A stretch of DNA of 64,000 nt from Craspedostauros australis (lineage: Eukaryota > Bacillariophyta > Bacillariophyceae > Mastogloiales > Achnanthaceae), in contig JAMXDE010000038.1 of assembly GCA_026770025.1 (NCBI GenBank), forward strand, positions 310,001 to 374,000. The letters are read 5' to 3'. Made by a program: the position numbers and the translations under genes. The notes under the pieces are model-generated. The model saw only the letters and a program-made list of their open reading frames with translations, searched no databases and was not told the origin of the DNA. Within the stretch, counting starts at the first letter, position 1, and each line of letters opens with the position of its first letter. This document shows, piece after piece, positions 10,590 to 21,659 of this stretch.

Positions 10590-12605
10590 TGTTGGCAAGT
10601 TCCGCTCACAGATGCCTCACGATCGTGGAAGATGGTGGTGGTTGATAGTCAGTTATTACTATTTCATTTCGTTGGCACTCCAATCCTCTCGGTTGTTGGC
10701 AAGTTCCGTGATTGGAAGCCTACGATCGTGGAAGACGGTGTTGGTTGATAGTCGGTCTGTTTGCTATTTCATTCTGTTGGGACTCCGATCCTCTCGGTGT
10801 CTGTTCTCTTGCCCGATGCTCTTGGCGCGTTTATCTGTTTCGTAGATTGGTCTCCGACTATGAGTCGGTATGCGAGATGCTCTCTCGCTCCTCTCTGTAT
10901 TCTCTCTCTTTGTCTCAGCATCGTGTGCTTCGTGCTACGCGATACTCCGTGTTTGATTCGTACTCTGCATTCAACACTCCATTTGTTCAGTACTGGTTCC
11001 TAATCCATGAGTACTTACCATTTGAACTTCATCTCCCGTATCCATGATCTTGATGCCCTTTGGTCATCGAATCTTTACCTTCTGCTTCTGACATGACGGC
11101 AGATGTTGACGTGGTGACATCTTGACATCCTGTTGACATCAGTTGTCGTCCTTCTGCTCTCCAGATGTCACGTTCCATTGGTGATGCAGTGGTCTGTCAG
11201 ATGATATCGTCATCTGAGGTTTAGTTGGGAGGTACCTCGAGCTTCGCTCGATACCATACGTTTCCATTGATGGATGGACGGACAATATTCCGGATTAGAG
11301 GCCTATCGCATTTCACATTCACTCCCCTGTGTTCATGTCACATGTGGCACTCACGTTCGGATTTCACATCGGTACTCGTGACTCGTTCGTGATCAACACA
11401 GACAGACGACCAATATGACTGAATCGGCTTCTCTTCTGTAGAATAGAGTTCGAGTTTAGACTGTTATGATCTGGATGCTTCGTTGCATGTTATCGCATCA
11501 CTTGTTGAGACCAAAGGTTGATAGGATCATTAATGGGTGTGCTCTGAGTTGCACGCAACGCACATCCCTCTTTCTCCTCTTAGGAGCTTCGTGTTGTGAG
11601 AGTTTCGCTGCCATCTCTTCTGTCTCAACTTTGCCACTAACAGAGGTCCGGTAACATATGCGCAAGCACTTTGTCCCTGCTGATTCATAGCTTGTTCAAG
11701 GATCTGTTGCCAATATCAATGGCATAGACCTCTTGATCACCGTATCATGGAGATAGATCAGCAGCTTGTTGTCCAATAGGAGCTCTTCACGCAGTCTACA
11801 CAGAACTATTGCGATTGCATGTTGGGTTGGTTGGAGACCACCAACGACTTCCGAAGTGGCAGTCAGGATCTCCAAAGGATGCAAAATGCGCGTTGGTCGA
11901 AGTTCCTGGTCGTATCTGACTACACTAGTCCTCAGAGCATCAGGAACACGCCGCGAATATTGTATCGGGTGAAATAGGAAATGAGCAAAGATTCCTCAGC
12001 TGGATCATGAAGGGGTCCTTTTACACTTGCGCGAAGATATCATATGTGAAGCTTACAGGCATATTCGACATCGTAATCGCTCTCTATCGCTCCATGCACC
12101 CCTCATTCGGAATGCTAGTTTCATCATCACTAGCATCTCATGAAAACTATCATCAGCACGACAAGGACGACTCAACATTGCTGCAAATGAAGAGAAATGA
12201 TTGGCCATTGGTTTCGTGCCAACACGTGGAAGGTTGGCTTGCCGGGACTGCAATGTGAAACTCAATTGTGTTTTTGGCTCCTAAAACGCAATCGAGTTTC
12301 ACTTTCCGAGGGGGAAGTTCGCATGTTGCCCCTCTAAAAATGTCATTATCAGGTTATTTTGTACCGTGGGACTCCCAATGTGAAATGCGATAGGCCTCTA
12401 TTCTCTCAGAAATCGTTGATTGCAAATTTCCTCCAGAAATTCTGCTCATTTTCGTGTGTTCCATTTCCACAGTGATTTTGACAAATCAAAGTATACTATC
12501 GACACGAATGTAGTTGTACCGTCCGAACACGTACAAGAGAATAACGGGTGAACGATGCACATATACACGTACATCTTGACATATACACGCATGTACATCT
12601 CGACA
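10590..12605 (-). repeat. LTR-B copy split by a TIR transposon
   Basis: On the plus strand the copy starts TGTTGGCAAGTTCCG and ends ATCTCGACA. Without the inserted transposon (11297-12399 plus its duplicated ATT) it is about 910 bp. It aligns with 32370-33116 in the same orientation and with 19839-20629 in inverse orientation. Flanks are GATTTC (10584-10589) and GGTTTC (12606-12611), a possible 6-bp target duplication with one mismatch. It would thus be a solo LTR-B inserted near the end of LTR-A. Confidence 0.65.
11297..12399. mobile_element. Non-autonomous TIR DNA transposon, 1103 bp
   Basis: The ends are perfect 23-bp terminal inverted repeats beginning AGAGGCCTATCGC and ending TTCACATT on the left. 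The flanking trinucleotide is ATT on both sides (11294-11296 and 12400-12402). Comparison with uninterrupted LTR-B sequence (inverse of 20030-20080) shows the ATT once and nothing between, which confirms an insertion with a 3-bp duplication. Inside, only short frames (at most 83 codons) are present and no transposase motif was found, so it would have to be moved in trans. The duplication length fits groups such as PIF/Harbinger or CACTA, but the terminal sequence does not let me choose. Confidence 0.75.
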
Positions 12606-12816
12606 GGTTTCGCCACTCAGCACGCAGAGACCTGAGCTTTGTGCGCAAGCCTGGATAGAGGGATAAGAAGGAGCTGACGTAATGAATTTCTTACTTCATG
12701 CTGAACAACGCAGAACGGCACGGAACGACAATGGACAACATTCCCACACAAGGACTTGTCAGTGTGGCTCAAATGAATTAATCGTGTGTATCCCAGCTTG
12801 AATGAATGTTCATGAG

Positions 12817-15800
12817 TTAGATGTCGATCGATGCAGGGATATTCTCTGGCTTGAGGTACTCGTACTTCGGCTCGCCGGTACGTTCGTCCTCCTTGGTGCG
12901 CAACTCGATCTTGCTCGCGATTCTGTTCATGTTCTTCTTGAACGTGCCGTACGCACTCTTTCCGCGCACAGAGAAGTTGTTGTCGAGGTCCATGATGGTG
13001 TTCTTGGATGGCAGGGTGAGAAGTTGCACGGTCGTGGCTGCCTTCTGTGCGCTTTCCAGGTTCGGCATGGCCTCTTCGAACATCCAGCGTTCGCTTCCCT
13101 TTGCGCTCTTCCACTGTTCGAAGGACTTGCGCATTCCGAGTGGCTTGTTGCCTTGGTACGCATAGTACTGTGCGTGGCGGTGGGATGGAAGATGCCAAAT
13201 GGGAGATGTCGAATGGGACATGTGGAATGGGGAGTCAACAGTGCAAGGGAGATCGGATGTGATGATGTAATGATGTGAGGCGTGGTGTGAGGGGATGCGG
13301 TGTGGTTTCGTGTGGCGTCGCGGGCACAGAGGGGGGCAAGACCTCGTATTCATAAAAATATTCATGTGCGTCAATGCACACAACCAAGTCACAGCACGGT
13401 CCATATGCGAGTTGCACTTACATCGTATTGTGGGAAGTTGACAGCAGCGTGGAATCCGCTGCAGATCCAGAACAGCGTTTGCAGGGTGCGGGCCAGCTGC
13501 GGCTTGGACTCGAATCTCTTTGGAAATCCAGGGATGAAAGCACGGTCCTCAGCAGTGGTTTCGTGAGCCCACAATTGCAGGACGGCGTCGCCTCTGACTT
13601 CCGTGTCGTTTTGGTAGCACTCATCGACATACTGAGTTGCAAAGAAGCCGTATGCCTCCCAAAGCTCCTTGCCATCGTTGCGGTAGCGGTAGTTGTCGAG
13701 CTTCACATCGTCGGTGAATCCGCGCCCTTCCAGCTCTTCGTCGAAGGCGGAAGACTTGAAGAAGTCGTAATCCTTCCAGTACTTGTAAATGAGTAACATG
13801 AACTGGCCAGTTCCGACGGATGTCATGTAATCACCAAGGCTGTTTGGTGCAAAAGCGGCCAAAGTATCACGCGCCGCGAAGTTGAGAAAAAGGGTGTCAC
13901 GGCACATTGGTCTGACGAATGGATAGATCTTGTGGTTGTATCTGCGCAGGGTGTTGTGGATGGCGATGATGTGTGGCTCCATGGTCAAATGGGTCTTTCC
14001 AAGATGGCTCACCCACTGTCAAAGTGCGAAATGTTGGACGCAAGGATAGAAGGAGACCAAGAAAGAGGGCAGGGATATGTTGAGTGGGATATGTTTGGCG
14101 TTGTGAGCGGGATATCGACAAAGTGTGGCCGATGGAAACAGGCATCGGTCTCCGATAGATTGGACATCGACAGCCGAACGAGCAACTCTCTGCAGAATGA
14201 TGTTGCCACAACTGCAAATATTTTTGAACGGATAGCATCACCAGCACGCTGTACAGTACAGCACTGCATAACATTGCGCCCCACTGCACGGTACATCGTG
14301 GAACGACGTATCGCATGCTTACCTCGTGGTATTGAGAATCTGCGGCCGCGACGGTGGTCTTGGCGAACAACCATTCAGCCTCGTTGGAATTCCCGACTGT
14401 GTAAACTTTGGAATCAGCGTCGCGATCAAGCTGGATGGCCATGACCTCGATATTCTTGAGATTCTGGGTTTGGCGGAAGAGGATCATCGGGGCCTTGAAG
14501 TAGCGCGGCTCCTTTCCGACGCGGCTCAAGATTTCTTGGTCCTGAGTGGTGATGGCGTTGTTGTACACCTCCGGATATGCCTGGTGAGGGTTTTTCTCGA
14601 GATCGTCCAAGCCGACGTAGTCCACGTAAAAGAGCTTGTTGGCCTTGGCAAGGGCCTCGAGGTTGACGATTCCTTCCTTTTCGAAGAAGTTGCGAAGTTC
14701 TGGTGTGAGCATCTTACTGTCCTTGACGACTTCGATCATGACTGGGTTGACGCCGTTCAAGAATTGACGTGCAAACTCCTGGTCCTCCTTCCAATGATTG
14801 AATGCGTGTTCTGGGAGCTTGAGGAATGGATTGTCCACTTCCATACCGAGTGGTCCCTTGGCCTTGAAGATTCTCTCGTAGTTCTCCTTCGTGGCGATGT
14901 CATTGATAGTGAGCGGGTTCACGGCGATTCCGGCCTGAGTCTTCAAGGCACAGGCGATCACTCTTGCAAACTTCTTGAAGGAGAACCAGTACTCGACATG
15001 CGGTACGCCTTCGACCTTCTTCATCAACTTCGTTGTGTTGAAATCCGGATACTGCGTTTGTTCCAGAATGGAGAAGGGTGTGGTGGGGCAATGAATGGAA
15101 ATCGACGGGTAGGAATGATATCGAAGATACGAAGAATGAATGGGTCGAAGAGGAGACATGAAACAGAGGAGCAATGAAGGTGTATACAGTTTGTCACATA
15201 TGTGAGTGTGCGGGAGCGCAGAGCCGTCAAATTTCATGTTCATCAAGGTTGGTGCGATCGCTCCCAAGCAGAAACACGATCTATGTCCTCCACCGTGAAT
15301 GCACGTACCTCGTCGTGCCCGCCGTATGTTCCGTAGTCGTATGTGGCATTGCGATACAAGGCGTCTGGCAGCTTCTCCTTCAGGAATTTGATGATGCCGG
15401 AACCGTTTCCGCCGCTCTTGCCTTCGCTGTAAGCGCCGAGGACGACTGGGTAGAATGCAAAATCGAAGATCAACTGCGCCCAGTCCCTGCTGAGCTGGCC
15501 GCTGCGCAAATCCTTGATGGCCAACCGGAGGAGCAACCGAGCAAGAGGAGGCGTGTTGGCTTTCCAGAATTGCACGAGGCATGCGACGGATGCTTGCGAA
15601 GATGCTTCGATCGCGGCGAGCGGGAAGATGAGGATGGCCAAAAGGCCACCTTCGTCCACGACCCTCTGGAGTCTGAGAGGTTCTTTGGGTTTCATCGAAA
15701 CGAATTTCTGCATGATCTCGGCCTTGTCCTCGGCCTTCGTTGTGGCCGCTCCGGACTTGACCGCGCCGAATGCGAATGTTGGCTCCGTTTTGTCGTCGGG

Positions 15801-16190
15801 GGCTTGGAATCCGTCAAGCAGTTCGTAGAGGAGCTCCGCCTGCTCGACGTCCATCTCGGAAGTCTCCGTGAGGACCTCAACGTCTTCGAAACTCGCGAAT
15901 TCTCCCTCGACGGACTCATCTGTTTCGTCAGCGATGGTTGATCTGTCGCCGAGAGGGGTATTTGCTTGGTCAAGGAGGGAACTGTAGAAATCCATATCCT
16001 CGTCGGCAGGCACACCATTGGGTTCCGTGGTGGGCTCTTCGAGCAGCCCCTTGCTATCCATCAACGGAGCGATGTTGACCTTGCGCATAGCTGCGGCACG
16101 CGGGATGACAGGCCTTGCCATCTGAAATGCGGAGCTCGGGCATGCCCAGAGCAATCCGGCCGCGGCGGCAGAAATGATGTGTATTCTCAT
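12817..16190 (-). CDS. Lipoxygenase with predicted plastid targeting, four exons
   Basis: The product would insert dioxygen into polyunsaturated fatty acids, the first step of diatom oxylipin synthesis. My model joins 16190-15309, 15051-14323, 14015-13422 and 13167-12817 (851 residues); all introns have GT..AG ends, donors GTACGT or GTAAG(C/T), and phase 0. The N-terminus is a signal-like stretch ending SSAFQM, resembling the diatom ASAFAP plastid signal. Conserved blocks include NPVMIEVV (as in NPxxI), APMILFR and WLFAKTTVAAAD. The iron ligands are H541 and H546 (SHLGKTH), H726 and N730 (FHAAVNF), and the C-terminal Ile851 (NIPASIDI). The second intron cuts just before WVSHLGKTH. No PLAT domain was recognised in the N-terminal 290 residues, which contain hydrophobic and acidic stretches instead. 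Positional specificity cannot be read with confidence. Confidence 0.93.
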
Positions 16191-17980
16191 GCTGACGGGT
16201 GCTTGTTGATTGTGTTGTTGATGTGTGTGATTGTGAATGTGTGTGGTTGACGGATTGGTTTGGTTCGATCTGGCCGAGACGTGCTGTGACGTGACGGTGA
16301 TCGAGTTTCAGAGTTTGCGCACTGGATGATTGTTGTGATGGCATGTCAACTTTTGCCGTTTGGATTTTCGCACAACGTCCCAAGAGAAACAAATGAAGCG
16401 ACCGCAGCTGCCGAGATCATGGCGATGGTGGGTGCGGCTGCTGCCGTTGCCGTTTTCGTCGTTGGTGTCATTGGCGTTGTTTCTTCTGCCCTTGTGCGTA
16501 ATCGCGCTGATGACGGTGGCAATGGTTGCTGTGGTGTTGTTGTTGTTTTCTGTCGTTCTCGATTGTGTGCCAGTCCCCCTGTGATGGCGCAGGCTCCCTC
16601 GATCTTCTTCTCCTTTTCCTTGTGAATTTGTCAGATGGGTGATACCGCGTGCAAGAGCTCTCAACGAGCGAGTCGATCCAAGATTTGTGGAGCAGTGATG
16701 CCTGTCAAGATCACTTTATGCACATCCAAACCAAGAATATATTAATCATCCTCATATTATTCTCATTAGAAATTGCTACATACAATTTTGAACAAGGTTG
16801 TGCTTTAAGTTTTATGGACGCATCAATGTGCTGCTGTTTGTACCGCTTCTATGCTTCGGAAATAGACGTCGCAACGAACGAACGGGAAGAAAAAACTCTG
16901 ACTCCAGAGCGTGAATGGACACCAGACGATAAATTGGGGGAACACCGCAGAACCTTCCAAGAAATAATGCGGAATACTGTGGTGTTGGACCCGATGGAAA
17001 CAACGCATATTGACACGTCCATAAATTTAGAACACGACCTTATTCAAACATATGTGGCGAGTTTTGATGAAGAGACTGTAAGGATTATGATATGATTGGC
17101 TTGGTTGGGCATAAAGTGACTTCATGAGGCCACATGACAAACCTTTGGGTCGACTCACCCTGGGTGGCTCAGACTTGTGATTCTGAGCTACCCCTTTTCG
17201 CTTGTTGGAGCGACAACAACTTTGCGAATCTGCCGGCCGTTCGCATTTTCCTTCACTTCGTTGCGATCGGTATCCATCAATGGCGACATCGAGTTGTATT
17301 GGTCGTGTGAATCGGAGAACAGCAATCTGTTGTTGAATTGTCTGTTTGTGCTTGCAAGTCTGTCGCCAACTGTCTGTTTGAATCAAACTCGCAGACTATC
17401 ACAGTAGTTCAAACAGACAGCCATATGTGAAATGTCATAAAAAAGGATATTTACCACGATGAATGAACAGAAACTCTTTCAATGCGCAGGAATGTCCCGT
17501 ACGTGTCGGAATATCGGTATGAAACTATCAATGAGGTCACAAATCCATGATCGGATTCGCGTGACAAACTCATATAGACTGGCGCCTCTTCTGCCACGAC
17601 ACTCGTCGTGCGCAAGCCTTCTGGGAACTTTGTGAGTGTATTGTCCAGTGTCAGTTTGGTGGACGACAAAATCCACGTCTCCAGTCCAACGCTGTGATGA
17701 TTGGGACGGCTTCCAACACTGCCGATGCTGTCTGAGGGCACTGGAACTGAATTGTGGCAGGTGCGTCCTCGCACAGGAAGCTTATTTCCGACCAACAATG
17801 GCATTCTCCACAAAATTGTACGATTGTATATAAGCGCGTTGGTCTTGGTTGTTCCACTCTTGGCGGATGCGAACGCCAAAGGGGGAGAGAGAGGACAGGA
17901 CCACATCTCCGGACTAATAGTTCCGGTGGACTGCCCCTACCTCGTGCGGAGAATAGATACGAGCACATGCGCATTGGTTC
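16191..17980. other. Intergenic region without a recognised gene
   Basis: The first 450 bp lie upstream of the lipoxygenase and should contain its promoter; no clear core motif stands out. One 148-codon frame (16649-17095, plus) ends FDEETVRIMI, resembles no family I know and may be chance. AT-rich sequence lies at 16730-16800. A TATATAAG sequence is at about 17827, but no convincing gene follows before the LTR at 17981. Confidence 0.4.
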
Positions 17981-18788
17981 TGTCAGGAATCGAGGGTACA
18001 ACTATGTCGTAATATCCTCGATTACCGCACCTCCCATAGTACCAAAAATAGACTGGTCGATCTACCAAAGTCGGACACACTCCCAAGGACATTGTGAGCC
18101 ATCCTCCTCTGTGTGTCAAGATTATGACGGACAACGGACAGACGAATGACATGATGTGTTCGTGATGACTGACGGACAAAGATGGCGAACCTTGGATGTA
18201 AAAGGGAGACTGGAACACCGAAGTGTTCCAAGCACGATGGTTGACCAGTTGAACCCAACATCTATGCGAAAACGCTATCATGGTTGTGTCACTCAGAACT
18301 CAGAACATGATTACGTGATTGAGAGAGAACCGCCGAAGGAGAACAAAGCGCGGACTGGAACATCATCGAAGGATTGAGTCGATCGTGCCAGAACATCATG
18401 TTCTGACCCAAGTGTGATCATCGGTGAACATGTGAGAAAAGTGAGTGAACAATGCGAAAGAGTGCACTGAATGGGTGATTGATGTTGGATCGGAAGAGAG
18501 TGAAACTTGACATCAGCATGCATGTACTGCAGGAGTGTAGAAGGGAATCACCATGGATGAACATGATGAAATACACCTGGAATGCATGATGAGATGTGCA
18601 TGATGAACAAGCTTTGCAATGATGAATACAAGAGCAACTACAGGGTGCTACTGCTAGTATCATGGGCAATGGATTTGACGATGCAAGAAATGAAGATCTT
18701 GTTCTCACAGTTCCAACAATGCAACAACAGCAATAGGTAATCAGATATTCCTACTAACCAGAGACTGGGTTACCCCGGATTTCCAACA
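17981..18788 (+). repeat. LTR-A copy
   Basis: This 808-bp copy starts TGTCAGG and ends CCAACA and aligns throughout with 5811-6600. It keeps the same perfect hairpin with a CGAA loop (18211-18230). Directly after it comes the palindrome CGTTTCGAAACG and the segment shared with 6601-6962. The preceding six bases (tggttc) do not match the following six (cgtttc), so it is not a simple solo LTR. Confidence 0.82.
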
Positions 18789-19301
18789 CGTTTCGAAACG
18801 TTATGATTGAAATCCAACGTTTCCACCACCACCAACACTAGCCAACATCACCATCATCGACATGACCATCAACTACACCCAGGACCATCGCGAATAATGG
18901 TCCCCTGTGTCAAGAGAGAGGAGAACAACAGGTTCTGGAGCTCGGCGCTCCTTGCCAATGGACGCCAAGATCGGCATGGCAACCTACGCATGAACGACGA
19001 TGTCAAGACGATGATGATGATCGAGTCGAGCACCACCGCGAGTCCACCAGCAGGGTGGAGACTGCAGCTGAAGCAATTTCAACCACTACAAGCATTGCTG
19101 GAAGCAAGGAGGCGCTCGGAACACGCGCATTGGAAGAACTGTCCATGGTCATGGGACCATGAAGTCGAGGAAGGCATACGGAGACCTTCGAGGCTATGTT
19201 GGAGCACGAGAGCGAACTGCACGCAAGAAGAGATTCGGATGCAGCAAGTCACGCTCTCGGATGCATCGGATTCAGCAGACTGCGCCATGAGGGCGAGATA
19301 G
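18789..19301 (+). repeat. LTR-A-adjacent unique segment, copy 2, with open frame
   Basis: The first 360 bp are the diverged counterpart of 6601-6962 (inverted). A frame is open from 18807 to a stop at 19299-19301 (164 codons), but its first in-frame ATG (MVPCVK) comes about 30 codons in. Conserved features of both copies are a His cluster, DRHGN, ESSTTASPP and SEHAHWKNCPW. Beyond residue 116 only this copy is available. I do not recognise the protein; it may be an uncharacterised product of the LTR-A element or only a fortuitous frame. Confidence 0.4.
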
Positions 19302-19838
19302 CTGATGGAGCTCAATGAGATGCAATTGAGGAAGCAATGAAAGCTTCCAACCTATCCCTGCAAGAATGGAGCTGCCTTGGCAGCACTCGGTAGATAAGGA
19401 AGCTGAGATGGGCGAGGAGCAACACAGATCGCTGATGCTGAATGTCTGTGTGCATGGCACGTGCCATGCAATCGAGCACCAGCATGCAGGAAGGGAGCAT
19501 ATGATGAAGAACGATCAAGATCTACGCAGAGATGGGGCATGGCCCATAGTCGTCATCACATCCATTGTGACGCGAGGAGTAGCAACGGAAGGCATCGAGA
19601 TGATCACATGGTGCTGATTGGCATTGTGTGATACAGGTTCGAGCGCTGGCTGTGATTCCTACTGTGATATGATCGAGCAGGTAAGGGTGCAACCTACCAG
19701 CCATGAATTGGCAACAACAACGAAAATAGCAACACAGGAAGTGTGTGCTTCGGTGAGAAGGGAAAGCACTGCAACAAGCTGGACAGGAGGTCCCACCGCG
19801 CTTCGATCCCAGGCTCAAGACGAAAGACGAGGAACAGG
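19302..19838. other. Element interior or flank, no gene recognised
   Basis: The sequence lies between the LTR-A-adjacent segment and an LTR-B copy of the same orientation. Only short frames on both strands are present. It may be the remaining interior of a non-autonomous retroelement. Confidence 0.35.
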
Positions 19839-20629
19839 CGTCGAGATGTACATGTGAGTATATGTCGAGATGTACGTGTATATGTGCATAGTTCACCCGC
19901 TATTCTCTCATACGCACTTGGACGGTATAACTATACTCGTGTCGATAGTATACTGTGATTCGTCAGAATTACAGGGGAAATGGAACACACGAAAAGGGGC
20001 AAGATTTCTGGAGGAAATTTGCAAATAACAATTTCTGAGAGAATCAGAAGATCGTCCGTCCATGCATCAATGGTACCAAGAGAATCTCGAGGTACTTCCC
20101 AACTAAACCTCAGATGACGATATCATCTGACAGACTGCTGCATCACCAATGGAACGTGACATCTGGAGAGCAGAAGGACACCTACTGACGTCAACAGGAT
20201 GTCATCATGTCACCACGTCGACAGCTGTCTCCAAGTCAGAGCAGGAGGCGAAGATACGATGACCCATGAAGATCATGGATACTGAAGGTGAACTTCAAAT
20301 GGTAAGTACTCATAGAGTAGGAACCAGTAGGAACGAACAAAGTGTCGAATGCGGAGTACGCATCGAACACGGAGTATCGTGTAGCACGAGCACACGATAT
20401 TGAGAGAGAGAGAAAGAATACGAAGAGTGGCGAGAGAGCATCTTGCGTACCGACTCATAGTCGGACGATCGAATCTACGAAACAGATTGAAGCACCGAGA
20501 GCATCGGGCAAGAGAACGAACGGACACCGAGAGGATCGGAGTGCCAACGTAATGAAATAGCAAACGAACGACTATCAACCAATACCATCTTCCACGATCG
20601 TAGGCTTCCAATCACGGAACTTGCCAACA
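19839..20629 (+). repeat. LTR-B copy
   Basis: This 791-bp copy starts at a TCGAGATGTACATG block (the expected TG terminus reads CG here) and ends CTTGCCAACA. It is the inverse of 10590-12605 and lacks the TIR transposon seen there, so it supplies the empty-site sequence. The flanks show no target duplication. Confidence 0.7.
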
Positions 20630-21177
20630 CATGTTGTGAATGTTGCACCCAGTATTTTGGCTGTTACTCTCTCTGTGTTCATGTTCACGTTCAGTAGAGC
20701 ACTTGTGTGTCTCCATGGGCGAACAATGCGATTGGACATGATACGCCCGGACAAGCCAACAGACAGACAGAAACTTGTGCGCGTGTCTGCGACGAAGCCC
20801 CCACAGAGATCACTCGGAGAGACACTCTCGATTCAGAATCAGAATGGAAAAATTCTGAAGTTCTGAAGTTCTGACTCGGTTCTGAATCCGTTCTGAAAGT
20901 CTGAATGCGTTCTGAATCGGAGCCAGATTCTGAATCAACCTGAAACACGCCAGCCGTGCTCAATGACAGAGAAACAGACCGACATGCGTAACGCTAATAT
21001 AACGTCTATACAGATTCAAACTATTGCTTCAGCACGAAGTTGGGTTACGCGGGACTCGATTGGAAACGTCATTGGGTTCTATGGGCGGTCTGTCCGTCGC
21101 ACTTATCCACGACTAACAAAAGTACAAGACGGTGCAATGGGACTCACATTTCGGTGTCTCACAAAGGGACAGATTGA
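20630..21177. other. Intergenic, low-complexity patch
   Basis: No gene is recognised. At about 20855-20940 there is a run of short direct repeats of the type gttctgaa/attctgaa in both phases. The rest is unremarkable. Confidence 0.35.
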
Positions 21178-21284
21178 GAGGTGCGGTAATTTCTGGTTTT
21201 ATGACTCTCGATCTCAAGCACTATTGGGAGGTGCGGCAACCCAGTATTTCAAAACACCCGATTCCTGGCAAGTACCACACGTGG
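21178..21284 (-). repeat. LTR-A terminal fragment, two modules
   Basis: Two GAGGTGCGG blocks (about 21179 and 21229) precede short imperfect palindromes, and the fragment ends CCCGATTCCTGGCA. This matches the distal end of LTR-A at 7800-7894 in the same orientation. The rest of the LTR is absent. Confidence 0.6.
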
Positions 21285-21659
21285 GTCGTGCATCTAACCT
21301 GTTGAGTCGATCGGGTCAAACGCTCTGATGGAAAAGCCTCCTTGATTGATGATTCGTGATGGATCTTGTCAGTTGTGACGGACTTTTTAGGAGGATTGTG
21401 CGTGTCTGGTTGCGGAAGCGTAATGCGCTTCACGTGAGAGTGGAGAAAGAAATAAGTCCCAACGAGATTCAAAACCTCCAATTGCCCGTCATTGTCTTGT
21501 GCAACGACTTCAGACAACGCTGCGCAGACTCGTGACGAGATCGAGGATAGTCGTACGTCCACAACATCGCGAAGAGGCAGACACAAAGACCACCAACTGA
21601 AACCGGAACTGGCACCGCAAAGTGGACCTCAGCAAGCCTAATCTGCAATTTCAATACTC

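Noticed and set aside
14326-15941. Two long plus-strand frames (283 and 255 codons)
   Set aside because: They are antisense to lipoxygenase exons, which have clear family motifs.
16649-17095. 148-codon plus-strand frame as a gene
   Set aside because: No recognisable domain, no conserved neighbour and no support beyond length.
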